A stretch of DNA of 64,000 bases from Nemania diffusa (lineage: Eukaryota > Ascomycota > Sordariomycetes > Xylariales > Xylariaceae). The stretch covers positions 124,001 through 188,000 of the forward strand of contig JBBPUQ010000007.1 of assembly GCA_038501195.1 (NCBI GenBank), in the 5' to 3' direction. Both the position numbers and the translations under genes were made by a program. The notes beneath the pieces are model-generated. The model was not told where the DNA came from, made no database searches, and worked only from the letters and a program-made list of their open reading frames with translations. Shown in pieces: positions 11,946 through 22,414 of this stretch. Numbering within the stretch: the first letter of the stretch is position 1; each line of letters begins with the position of its first letter.

Positions 11946-13254
11946 CTGAATGGATTATTGGTTTGTCTGGTGATGCCATCGCTAGCATGTGGTGGTGGTC
12001 AATGGAGGCAGGCAAGTTTAACTCTTACATAGGCGTACATAGAACTTTCCATAGGTGAAAGCGGCATTTCGTAGGAGTGGAAGTTATTCCTGTACGAAGA
12101 CGGAAGCCTCGACCTCGAGATACTCAACAGATGACCTATTAATACCAATAATACCTCAGCACTTACCTTGGATTATGTAGGGAGACGGGAACCTGGGGCC
12201 CGGCTGTGAAGCGGTGGCCTGCGATAAACATAGTCGTGACATCTTAGCAACATGGCTCCATCTGAATATAAGACTGACGTTTATAGAGAGATGTAATTGA
12301 AAGATCTATTTATTTTATAATAACGTCGCTTTTATTGTAGTGTAATATCCTATATTTCTGCTTTATTAAGTGTGCTAGTCCCAACGCTTATGTATTAGTT
12401 AGAGGACGATAGAAGGGATTTGTTTCTCATGGTCTTGAGCTGCGATACCTTATGATGTAAGTAGGCTTCATTTTTAGTAGTTTGATTTCATATACGTACG
12501 CTAGTTTCCACAAGATGATGTACTGTTTTATGTCTATACTGATGATGCAGTATAGGTAAATGAAGAGCCTCCTGTTCCTCTAATAAGACTTGCCCTATTA
12601 GCGCTGCCTACACTGTTCGTGTAACGTGTCTTGTTTTTAAATAAATATATCAAGATATGTGTTAAACGTAAGACCTTCGAATAAAACCCATCATTGTTTT
12701 TCCAAGTTCTGTTGTATTTTGCGAAGATCAACTGAATCGCACTGGATAAGATACCTATTGAGGAATTGCTTATTGGGGTGATGGCTCGCATGGTCTTCAA
12801 TTTTAGCCAATCGTTGATCAGTATTTTAGGTACGTACCTCGGTGATGATGCAACGACGGCTCCGGGAACGGAGAATCTTCAAACAACTTTTCTCTCGATA
12901 TATCGGAAAATTAAAAGACATATTAGAAGGACCGTATATGCGACCGTATTATAAATATACACCCGCAAAAAGGCACTACTCGAAAGATTAAACAAGGAAA
13001 GTTTAAATATTAATTGGATAGTCTGAGGTGAAAGTCCTCGGACCTAGATACTAGGTCTATCTAGGCACTTCCCCAGATCCGGCCCCGCGTCACACGATAC
13101 AACATCTGGGCAACAGCAACAGCAACCTATATCTTGGTGATCGCACCTGTAACACGGTGACGGGCTACAGAGTAGACAGCAGAGGATAGGGGAGAAGACG
13201 CAGGGGATAAGAGCGAGGAGAGGAACCAAAGAGGAAACGCCGGAGCAGAAAACC
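11946..13254. other. Intergenic region, AT-rich
   Basis: Lies upstream of both the unknown minus-strand gene and the plus-strand citrate carrier, so it contains both promoters. The middle (about 12,240-12,960) is AT-rich with no supported frame. The last 200 bases before the carrier are GC-rich leader sequence. Confidence 0.6.
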
Positions 13255-14139
13255 ATGTCATCACAACCCCTCGGCGAAAAGCCCAGCGCCCTGCGCTCCA
13301 TCATCGCAGGCGCCACAGCGGGCGCCGTCGAGATCGCCATCACGTACCCGGCGGAATTCGCCAAGACGCGCACGCAGCTGAACCGCAACCTGCCCTCGGG
13401 CTCGAAGGTGCCCTGGCCCCCGTTCGGGCGGCAGTGGTACGCGGGCTGCACGACGCTGATCGTGGGCAACTCGGCCAAGGCCGCGATCCGCTTCGTCTCC
13501 TTCGAGCAGTACAAGCGGCTCCTCGCCGACGCCGACGGGCGCGTCTCCGGGCCCCGCAACGTGCTCGCCGGCTTCGGCGCCGGCGTCACCGAGTCCCTGC
13601 TCGCGGTGACGCCCACCGAGTCCATCAAGACGACGCTCATCGACGACCGCAAGGCGGCGCGCCCGCGCCTGCGGGGCTTCCTGCACGCCGTGCCCGTCAT
13701 CGCGCGCGAGCGCGGCCTCAGGGGCTTCTTCCAGGGCCTGGTGCCGACGGCCGCGCGCCAGAGCGCCAACAGCGCCGTGCGCTTCGGCAGCTACACCTCG
13801 CTCAAGCAGCTCGCCGAGTCGTACACGGCGCCCGGCGAGAAGCTCGGGACCGTGGCCACCTTCGGCATCGGCAGCGTCGCCGGCGCCATCACGGTGGCCG
13901 TCACGCAGCCGCTCGACACCATCAAGACGCGCATGCAGAGCATCGAGGCGCGACAGGTGTATGGGAATAGTGCGAGATGCGCGGCGCTGATATTCAGGCA
14001 TGAAGGCGTCGCGACGTTCTGGAGCGGGGCGCTGCCGCGGCTTGCGCGGCTGGTGCTGAGTGGCGGGATTGTGTTTACTATGTACGAGAAGAGCATGGAG
14101 CTTATGAATCACCTGGATCCGGAGAAGAGGTATTTATAG
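13255..14139 (+). CDS. ctp1: Mitochondrial tricarboxylate (citrate) transporter, carrier family
   Basis: A single exon of 294 residues, the usual length of mitochondrial carriers. The three tandem repeats are visible by their signatures YPAEFAKTR (about residues 27-35), TPTESIKTT (about 121-129) and QPLDTIKTR (about 219-227). Repeat starts RSIIAGATAGAVE, NVLAGFGAGVTE and FGIGSVAGAI are also seen. The combination YPAEFAKT and TPTESIKTTLIDD is typical of citrate transport protein Ctp1, which exchanges citrate for malate or other carboxylates across the inner mitochondrial membrane and so exports acetyl units for cytosolic lipid and polyketide synthesis. The coding sequence is very GC-rich. It starts at ATG after a GC-rich leader. 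Confidence 0.94.
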   Translation: MSSQPLGEKPSALRSIIAGATAGAVEIAITYPAEFAKTRTQLNRNLPSGSKVPWPPFGRQWYAGCTTLIVGNSAKAAIRFVSFEQYKRLLADADGRVSGPRNVLAGFGAGVTESLLAVTPTESIKTTLIDDRKAARPRLRGFLHAVPVIARERGLRGFFQGLVPTAARQSANSAVRFGSYTSLKQLAESYTAPGEKLGTVATFGIGSVAGAITVAVTQPLDTIKTRMQSIEARQVYGNSARCAALIFRHEGVATFWSGALPRLARLVLSGGIVFTMYEKSMELMNHLDPEKRYL

Positions 14140-14495
14140 AGCGGTGATGGATGCAGACATCAGAGAGATGAGGGAGAATGTGTACATGTTTAGATACCCA
14201 GCAAAAGCAAGACGGGCGTGCAATGTTATGGCGTGTATTTTACTACATGATAGAACGAATCACACGATCGATGGATGATGGAATTGGCACGGGACATGGT
14301 AACAAATGGTATGCTAAAATGTCGAGTCGAGTCAATTGGGGTATTATCTTTCCCCTTCTATCCCCCCCCCATGGCCCTAACGGTCGTCTTGCCGTCGATG
14401 TTCCTTATTTTCTATACATTGGGCCTTTTATTACCTCGTACAGATAGGTATTATACATGAGGCTTCCGCCGAGCCTCAGCTTAATGTCGCTTTTT
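14140..14495. other. Convergent 3' spacer
   Basis: Short region between the converging citrate carrier and complex III assembly factor genes. It carries two 3' untranslated regions. Open frames here run out of frame across the carrier end and have no domain. Confidence 0.65.
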
Positions 14496-15042
14496 CTATT
14501 GTAGTCGTACAATGCCCTTCATCCTCAACAATAACCTTTCCATGAAGGTCCGATTCGGGGCTTCTTCGAGCTCTTTTAGTAGGTTGGTAAAGTAGTTTGG
14601 GTTGCTCCTGGGCTGGAGTAATGATCCTGTGATGGGATACTATGTTTGCGCTCGGTTGTCAGTCTCTTCTTTTCGACAGTGCCAGTATGCAGGTGTTATT
14701 GGAGCATTAGGTAGCGATGTACGCAGCGTCTGTACACTCACGGTCTTCTTGTAACGGTTGTCGAGCAGCGAGTATAGGGCGTTGGCTTCCTTCAGCTGCT
14801 CCTCCTCAGATAGGCTCAGCTTGGGCTGCTCGAAGCGTTTTCGCAGAACAGTCTGGAACTGGACTTCGGGTCGGATGGTATCTTTGGGCCATTCGTTGAG
14901 TGCCCGGAGTATGAGATGCTGGCCGCGCTGGAGGGGATGTAGATTAGCGGTACTGTCTTGATGCTGGACTGGGAGAGTGGATATGGTTTCGCCGATGGAG
15001 ATTGAAGAAGTGTTTGCGACGTACGATGGCCTGCCGCGACAT
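14496..15042 (-). CDS. Small mitochondrial protein, Cbp6/UQCC2-like complex III assembly factor
   Basis: Three exons on the minus strand, 15042..15025 (18 nt), 14927..14742 and 14639..14496, give 115 residues. The start is MSRQAI|RGQHLILRALNEWPKD, followed by RPEVQFQTVLRKRFE, the acidic helix LSEEEQLKEANALYSLLDNRYKKTYPI, then LLQPRSNPNYFTNLLKELEEAP and a basic end MERLLLRMKGIVRLQ. The pattern of a short helical protein with WPxD near the start and a Y-Y-K-x-YP stretch in the middle resembles the UQCC2/Cbp6 family, which helps make and assemble cytochrome b of respiratory complex III. The family assignment is from memory of pattern and moderate. The gene model is stronger: both introns are GT-AG and keep the frame. 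It is easily missed because its exons are short. Confidence 0.68.
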
Positions 15043-16289
15043 TGTGAATCACGGCAATTGGTATTATATATATATATATAGATTTCCGGCGGCAGGGATA
15101 ATGGGGTTGATGCGATTTAGTAGTCCAGTTACTCAGCCCGCAAGAAGTCAATCATCCGGCATTCAACTGGTAGGTAGGTAGCTTGAAAAGTGGACGACGT
15201 CAGACGTGGACCGATAACGAATTTGGACTCGAGATAAGTATATTAGAATCTGATACTCAATGATAAGTAGGTACCTACTCAATCTACCTAAGCCTTAAGA
15301 TATGTGGGTATATACATTGGAATAGAACCTGAACTTTTTCATGGTTCTATAATGTCTAATCAAACCTCGAGATAGTTAATGCTGCTTCGAAGTTTTACCA
15401 CTTTTTAATGGACGATGCGGCGTGGCTCAGATAAAATTCCCTGTCAATGCTAAGTAAAACCCATCCAGAAGTTTTAGTGGGGGCGCGACCCTTAGTTCCC
15501 GGCATCGTTCGGGATCGGCGTTAGGCAAGTTTGGTTCCGGAACAGTAATTGTGGACTGCCAGCTGGCAGAGTCTGTCATTATTTCGAGTTAGGCTCGATA
15601 GGTCTCGTGGTAGCACAGTGGTGACCACTTATTTTGCTTCACGTGCCACCTGCCAACGGCCTTACGTCACATTGTATAGTTATACTAGGGACCTGCGTAG
15701 GTACCGTACCTACGCATAACTGACTGCTTACGCAGGAAGTGCCATTCTCGCGTGCCTGATCTGGTCTCAGGCATTGGCAGCGGCATGCGCCACTCTGCTG
15801 CAGGCCCCCTCCCTAAATGGCCCCTTGATACAGAGTATAACCTCAACAAATCAACCTTCTTTCCACTCCTCCTACGATACTTACCAAATTCAATCGCCAG
15901 TCGACAAACACCATCATTCCTCACGATTTTCCCGTCAAGAGGCTTCGCAACCCTCTCTGATCAGCCTATCCTTCTCTCTTTCCCTTTCTTTCCTTTTCTC
16001 TTCCTTATTTCCAATACGCTTCTCGTATACCTCATTTTTGATTGCCTCTCCTTAAGACTGTCAGTCTTAGTCACCTCTTAATCTCTCTCTGTTCGTTGCG
16101 TATAGCAGTAGAGACGTCGCGCGCACTTCATCCACCATCGAGCGACATCTACATAATATTCTTGTCCGACGATACGTATTCTGCCTAACGCCTCGTTCGA
16201 TCGTCGATTCGCATCCGAACATATACCCGAGACCATCAACACCTTTTGTCCTCTTCCGTCTACATAATACATTCCCATTTGTCATCATC
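15043..16289. promoter_or_regulatory. Divergent upstream region of the complex III factor and Bsd2-like genes
   Basis: About 1.25 kb between two divergent genes. It holds TAGGTACCTA at 15268-15277, an 11+1+11 palindrome at 15694-15716, and a pyrimidine-rich leader (CT-rich, about 15,950-16,090) before the Bsd2-like start, as common for fungal promoters with long 5' leaders. Open frames across 15,750-16,080 are low-complexity and not accepted as genes. Confidence 0.55.
15694..15716. repeat. Perfect inverted repeat, 11-base arms with 1-base centre
   Basis: TGCGTAGGTAC, one C, then GTACCTACGCA. The arms are exact reverse complements. It could form a hairpin or be a dimeric protein-binding site in the shared upstream region. 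It contains the GGTACC core that recurs in other spacers of the window. Confidence 0.8.
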
Positions 16290-17461
16290 ATGTCGGGCCG
16301 TTATGAGCGGGTGAATACCCAAGACGAAGATCCCAATACCCATTTCAGTTCTGCGCCGCTGCAACCGCGGAGGGTACCCAACTCACCACCCCCTTCGTTT
16401 CACTCGCGCGCATCATCGGCCGATCGGAGGAGACAGAATGTCCACTCGGACCTCGCGGATGCCTTCGATACCGACGGCGACGATGGCGACGATAGCGACG
16501 ACGAACCCGATGACAGACAACGCTTAGTACGCGGCAACTCTTTCCCGATACCGTCTCAGAATGCCGCCACCTCCGTCCCGACTCCTTCGCCCGAATCCGC
16601 ATCAACGAGACAATACGTTCCTGGGTCACAATCAACACCGACACCGTCTCTCGCAGCGACGAATCAAGCACAATCGGCGGCCAACTCGCGGATCTATGGT
16701 GGCGGAATCCAGTCGGACGGTGTATTCTCCAATATGACAGCGAGACCTGAAAGGGGGGAGAAGATCGTCGAGGAGGCCCCTCCCGTATGTGCCTTATCTA
16801 TTGATGACCTCGTCTTTGTCGTTTGACGCGAAAAGAAGATGCGCTAACATACCAACTTCAGACATATGAGCAGGCTGCTGCTGATGCGGCGCCGCCGTAC
16901 TGGGAAACCACCATTCTCGCGCCAGGCCTCGGTGGCCCAGATGACGTTTACATCGACGGCATGCCTGTGGGGTCTGTCTTCAGCTTGTTGTGGAATGGCA
17001 TGATCAGCCTGTCTTTCCAACCGCTCGTCGGTTTCCTGCTGACCTATCTTCTGCACTCAACCCACGCCGCCAAGAACGGCTCGCTCGCTGGCCTCGGCAT
17101 ATCTATCATTCAATACGGCTTCTACATGAAGGCCTCTCCCGACGACGATGGCATGGGCGGCGGCGGCAGCGGAGGCGGGTCAGGAGACGGATATGCCCAA
17201 CCGCCCGACCCGAATAGTCACGACTTCGACCCCAATGCCGTCACCGCATCCGGCGATGGCGACGGATCAGGCTGGGCGGGCATCGATAGCAGCGAGTGGA
17301 TAGCATATCTGTTAATGATCGTAGGCTGGTTTATCTTGATCCGTGCTGTGAGCGATTACGTACGGGCGCGGAGGCACGAACAACTCGTCTTGCAGAGCCC
17401 TGATCGAGGACTGGGCATCCCTATCATTGCCGAGGGGGAGCGGGCCGAGACGGTGGTATAG
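16290..17461 (+). CDS. Bsd2/NDFIP-type membrane protein (ubiquitin-ligase adaptor, metal homeostasis)
   Basis: Two exons (16290..16784, 16862..17461) give 364 residues. The first 165 residues are Ser/Pro/Asp-rich and disordered. The second exon holds PPYWETTI, a conserved DDVYIDGMPVGSVFSL loop, two hydrophobic segments (about GMISLSFQPLVGFLLTYLL and AGLGISIIQYGFYM), a Gly-rich loop, and a third membrane segment (WIAYLLMIVGWFILI). This is the Bsd2/NDFIP layout. Family knowledge: these Golgi/endosomal proteins use PPxY motifs to recruit Rsp5/Nedd4 ligases and in yeast Bsd2 routes metal transporters to the vacuole. The PPTY motif here is made by splicing: PP is the end of exon 1 and TY the start of exon 2. 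The intron is GTATGT...TTCAG. Confidence 0.85.
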
Positions 17462-18463
17462 ACTTACGACGACCCATGATTATTACTTCTACTGTTACAT
17501 ATTCGTGCTATTTCCTACTACCAACCAAAGCCGAAGCACCCTCTAATTCTTCCATTTTTCAAGCTCAATAAGTATTCTTATCATAACACGGGCCAAAGCT
17601 ACCGTGTTTGTTTTTTTATGTTCTAGCTTGGAGTTAGGGGGCCTGAACTAGGTAGTACATATCAAGGGAATAGATACTCGATGCTGTGTGCTTTGTCGAG
17701 ATTATGAGGATTGCTTTGCTATGCTTCCAAATGGTGACCACAAGTCTTATGAGGGGTGGGTGTACCTCGTCCAGCTAAGTTCCAATCCCGTTAGTATTGT
17801 GAAGAGGTCGCTAGCTGGTATCTACACAAGGAGCTTTCCGACATACCAATGCGCTAGGGCGGCAGTTCAATTAGGCTGGTCTAGGGAGCTGGACGAAAAA
17901 TGCAGGGAACGACTTGGGTCTGTGGTTGTAGGTGTCTACTACTTTAGAAACATGGCTGTCCCGTGCGTCACAACGACCCTTACGGCAAAAGCTCCAATGC
18001 GCCTAATCAATGTAATGGGCTGCCTATCTTTCATTACTATGTACTACTAACATGTACAGGCGTTCGCTAAGGCTGCTGAGGGTGTCGCTTGAGAGACTCA
18101 TCGGTGGTAGCCTCACGAGTGATGAAAATATTTTTAACTCTGCCAATGCTCTCAGTAGACTAGGATTTCAAAACAATGAGCAACTCCCTTTCTCAAGGAG
18201 CGTAGTTAAGAGGGGCTAGATAAAATCATTTTGACCTTTAGCTGAGAGCGTGGAATGATCTAGATAGGTAGGTATCTAAACGTCTGCCTGGGCTAGTGTC
18301 TTCTATACGTAGAAATCGGATGTAGCGCGAATAGTAGAGGACGCTTGGCTTTGGCTATATAGGGATTATAATACTAGGTATACTAAATTGATTGGACCCT
18401 TGACAGGATTGGAATGATTTGAAATACACTCTTACGCCCAGTTACTTCTATATACGACCCTCT
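17462..18463. other. Intergenic region
   Basis: Holds the 3' flanks of the Bsd2-like gene and of the first DUF1996 gene. One open frame at 17688-18050 (120 codons) has an unremarkable amino acid mix, no domain I recognise and no supporting splice structure. It could be a relic, but I do not call it a gene. Confidence 0.5.
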
Positions 18464-19793
18464 CTACTTCATTTCCGGCATACCCGGAATCTCATCCAAC
18501 CCTGCAATGAACTCGTTAGCTAGGCTCGACTAGAAAAACGCCCGCGGTAACTTATGAGAGAGAGAGAAAAAGACTTACACCCATCGACATCCTCGACGGC
18601 GGTCTGGGGGTTGGCACAGCGCATCGCTTCTTCTGAGGTCTGTGTCTTGAGTTCCTTGCACACGGCGTTGTTGCAGCGCGCGTCCAGTGCCCGTTGGAGC
18701 GAGTCGCCCTTCCACCCGAATAGATAGTCGCCGTGTTGCGAGTATCCCTTACTGGAAATGGTGCTGTTAGTAGGTAATCATCACGTATGTCTGGTGCGAA
18801 TTGTTCACGAGCTGGGATATAGAGCGGCTGCTTACCCATCGCCGGTACTCCACACAAAGGGTTGAGATCCATCCTCGGGCCATAGGTCTGGGTCACTGAA
18901 GGGTCGAGTCTGTGGGAAGTTTGCAGTTAGCAATTATACGAGCTGGAAAATCTTATAGTGCTCGGATAGATATAGTTGACGATATACAGATGAATTGGCG
19001 AAGACATAAAGGATCGAAACAGCAAAGGGGGCTAACTTACATCCCACATGACTTCGTACATGAGCTGAGGTAGTCTCACGGGGTGAGTCGAGGGACATTC
19101 GCCCACCGACTCAAAAGTCCCCGTCTTCGGATACGCGACATGGCTCTTGTGGTCTGGACTGTCCACATTCACGCCATCCCAGCACGTCGGGAACGTGATC
19201 GTGGTACGAATGCCGCCCTCGCACGGCTGCGACGGGAAGCTCTGCGTATCGGACCCCGTGCACGGCGCGCCCCCCGAGATGCCCGCGACGCCAGCATTAT
19301 CAGCAGTGACGTAGCACCGATGGCAGAGCTGGCGCTGCATGCCGCTCGACGTCTGCAGCGCGGCGTCGCCCACGAGCATGCGGAAGCCCTCCTTGAAGGC
19401 CGTGACGTTGGTCTTGCCGTCGTACGGCGGGATGTAGTAGACGGTGATGCCGCCGACGGCGCGCAGCCCGACGTTGGCGAACTGCGGCACGCGCTTGTAG
19501 GTCCCGTTGCGCGCGCGGAAGTACATGACCGCCGTCCAGTAGTTGGAGAAGTCCTCGGCGAACGTGCAGCTCGTGCACGTCGAGCTCGCGACAAGGTCGT
19601 GCGAGGCCGGGCTCATGGATGCCTGGAACGAGTTCCCGCCTACGACCTGGTGCACGTGGGGCGACATGACCACGCCGGGGTTCACGAGGGGGTCGAGGCG
19701 CTCGATCGTGAGCTGCGAGCACCCGAAGCGCATCATGCCCTGCGCGATCGCGCCGTGCGCGACGAGCGCGGCGGTGAAGGCCTTCCACTGCAT
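18464..19793 (-). CDS. Secreted DUF1996 protein, copy A
   Basis: Four exons (19793..19041, 18909..18836, 18751..18579, 18501..18464) give 345 residues. A signal peptide ([19 protein letters not shown]) precedes the DUF1996 domain: [94 protein letters not shown] and YEVMWD, then [16 protein letters not shown] and a DVDGWLDEIPG end. Cys-rich and extracellular; the biochemical role of DUF1996 is not known to me. The final intron splits the Trp codon of DGWL exactly as in the second copy at 61277-62554, while the other introns are at different places. Coding DNA of exon 1 is very GC-rich. Confidence 0.9.
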
Positions 19794-20634
19794 CTTGGGC
19801 GATGGATGTCTGCCTGGTGGGTTTTCTTGTTTAGCTTCACCGGTTCTGGGGACGAGACGAAGGTCAGATGGAAAGCAGTTAATTTCATAAGCTATTGGTT
19901 ACTCCTATATACATAAACTCGTCAGCTGGCGAGCCGTGGTGATTTCACGTGGATGAGCTCGCTGGCTCATGATCGAGGCCATACTATCGAGACGCGCCGG
20001 CTGGGACTGCCGACATGGCACCCCATCACAATAAGAGGTTGACGCTGACCTATCTATCCGGCTATTATCCATACCAATCAATACATTGTCCGGATCTTCG
20101 CTGCGAATATATCGACGCGGGCAATTTAGGCGGCAGCTCGGCGCTCGACTGTCATCTGTGCTGGTTGCACCTAGCGACCTTGTAGATGTTGTAACAAGAG
20201 AGTGATAGTGATAGTAAAGCTCATACTATACGGCCTTTGACTTGGTGATAAGCAAAGGACCGAAAATAGGATGACCGGTCAAGAGGTATAAGGCTCGCTG
20301 AGTGGTCCGCCACATCTCATAAGCTGTGATGCTCACCGTGGCGTGAATGTACGTTTCGTGAACATCCTGGGCATCCTGGATATTCACATGCATATATATA
20401 CTCGCCACTAGTCTCTAGTATTAAGGTATGTAGATAGTCGATGGTCGAGTAGGGAGAAGAGCCGAATACCCGAAGGCTACCGTTGCTTTATTGACGATCC
20501 AAGAACGCGATCCAAAGATGAACAGCTGTCGGTTACGGCTCTAGCTATCTTTTTATTATAGTTCTATATATTGTACCGCCACCCTAGATTTTCGTTATTG
20601 TTTGGTAAACAAGAACACAAAACATTGCATCGCC
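19794..20634. promoter_or_regulatory. Divergent upstream region
   Basis: Between the divergent DUF1996 copy A and the secreted unknown protein. No coding sequence is supported. The start-proximal 60 bases before 20635 are A-rich leader. Confidence 0.55.
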
Positions 20635-21918
20635 ATGGGGAAGATATCAACAGTTTCCGCGCTCATCGGAGCAGCTACCATCTTCTCTAAACTCACGAAT
20701 GCTGATCGAGTATGTGGCTCGACCACCTCCTCGTCCTACTTGTGGCGCGTTAGTGACGCGCGATATGACGGCGTTGACCCGAGCATAAGCAATGGGAAGG
20801 CGGTTATAGCTGTTAGCGGTGAGTTTATCTAAAAGCACATCTCCTCTACCTGTCCGGCTTTGGAACTTGCCAAAATAAGTTCGAGCTGTGCCCTGAACGT
20901 ATTCCGATTCCATCCACATACGAAATTGCTAACTCGAAGTTCTTTAGTTATTCCTAACGGCACCAACACTTTCTTTGAATGTGTTGCTGAGTGGCCGGAG
21001 TCCTGGGCAGGATGGTCCCCCGCGGACGGCAACATCATCTGGGGTGACTGTATCTGGTCTGGAGCAGGGCCGACACTCGACACGGCTGTTGCTTTCGCGG
21101 TCGATTGGAAAAACCATACCATGTATCTTTCCCACACGTTCGCATGTTCGGACAAGAAGGGGTTAGTGTTCAACCATCTCCCATGACATCTCAACCCACG
21201 AGAGAGCAGGTCCTCATGGGTATAAACTTCACTAACAAGCCCGACCTAAACAGCTCAGATTCCATGGCCACGGGCTCCTTCAACCTAGACCTAGACTGCA
21301 CGACCGCCGAGGACGCAAGCACCCACTGCACGACGAAGAGCATAGCCACCACCCCCGCCCTACAAGTGACCACCGCCCCCGGCGCCCCGCGCCTCGCGAC
21401 GAACGCGAGCTGCGAGGACAACACCAAGGTCTACCAGTCGTGGCAGCTCGAGAACTGGCGCCGGCAGTACAAGCTGACGCCCGGCGCCCCCGTGACGCCG
21501 CCGCCGGGCGACTCGGGGCCCTCGTTCACGCTGCGCAACCTCGCCAACGGCGGCGTCTTCGAGTGCGCGCCGGGCAACAAAACCGAGGAGAACGTCTTCG
21601 ACGGCGTCTGCGCGCCGGCTGCGGCGGGCGCGGGCCCGGCGGCCGAGGCGAATACGAAGGCGTCGTTCCGCTTCGATCCCGTGCTGGACATGCTTGTCGT
21701 TACCCAGAACTGGGAGTGTGGTGGCACTGCGTAAGTACTTACCCCTGATCACAGCGTGGATGGGGTCGGGTTTGTGGCGTTTGCTGATGACTTTTATGTG
21801 TGGTAGGGCCTCGTTCGATGCCTCTGGGGTCGGGTTTATCCAGGCGACCTGTAGTCGGCAGGGTGATACACTTAGCTGTAGCTCGCTGCCCCTCTGGATT
21901 GGGACGAAGACGGTCTAG
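20635..21918 (+). CDS. Secreted Cys-containing protein of unknown function
   Basis: Four exons (20635..20818, 20948..21161, 21254..21730, 21807..21918) give 328 residues. The N-terminus MGKISTVSALIGAATIFSKLTNA is a likely signal peptide. The mature part contains repeated Trp and Cys blocks: FFECVAEWPESWAGW, IWGDCIWSG, AVDWKNHTMYLSHTFACSDK, FNLDLDC, a Thr/Pro-rich middle, VFECAPGN, VTQNWECGG and TCSRQGDTLSCSSLP. Several N-glycosylation sequons are present (NGT, NHT, NAS, NKT). The layout suggests an extracellular beta-rich fold; I do not recognise the family. The second intron could use one of two acceptors; I chose the one at 21253 because a CTAAC branch sits upstream and the join reads DKKG-SDSMATGS. 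Exon 3 is GC-rich. Confidence 0.75.
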
Positions 21919-22414
21919 TTCTAGTTACACCAGAGTGATGTACAGGACTCAGCTGGGGCTGAGTGAGTGAGACAGGCTTAAGTATGTATCTTGTAGGACT
22001 GGGATCAACATAACAGCTACATAGCATCGACCGCGTTCTCGAGATATAGCTGTAGCAAAACACTGAGGGAAGTTATTGCCATTATTATATCAAGTATGAA
22101 TTGTGTTATAACCCGTGTTGGGCAAGGAGGACTCAATTCACAAGCACGAGAGTAGGTTGTTAAACTAGGTGCTCCGGAATCCGAGTGCGAAATGAAGTGT
22201 ACAAACTAAATCCTTGTCACCTAGGCCTAGACTTAATCTACTCTAGCTCAGCCTCCACTTCCGTCATACCCCTCGTTAGGACAGAGCAGGAGATCGAGTT
22301 TATATATGCCCGGATAGATGCCCATCCCTCTATATTGATGCCTCTTATATCTCGGATGTCGATGTCGTGAGTCTCTCAAATCTAAAATCACCCATATCGG
22401 GACCTATTACCAGA
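21919..22414. other. Short intergenic region
   Basis: Contains the 3' flank of the secreted protein gene and the promoter of the HET gene. The reading frame of the HET gene stays open upstream to 22367 but lacks an ATG there. Confidence 0.55.

Noticed and set aside
13044..14112. Long minus-strand and second plus-strand frames across the citrate carrier gene
   Set aside because: Shadow frames caused by the very GC-rich third positions of the carrier; no motifs.
15598..15662. tRNA-like text (GTGGTAGCACAGTGGTGACCAC)
   Set aside because: The D-arm-like piece has no T arm or acceptor pairing downstream, so it is not called a tRNA.
17688..18050. 120-codon plus-strand frame between the Bsd2-like and DUF1996 genes
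   Set aside because: No recognised family and no splice partner; left as noncoding, though a relic cannot be excluded.
19083..19916. 277-codon plus-strand frame across DUF1996 copy A
   Set aside because: Antisense to a signal-peptide-bearing, domain-matching gene; low-complexity Arg/Ala/Glu text.
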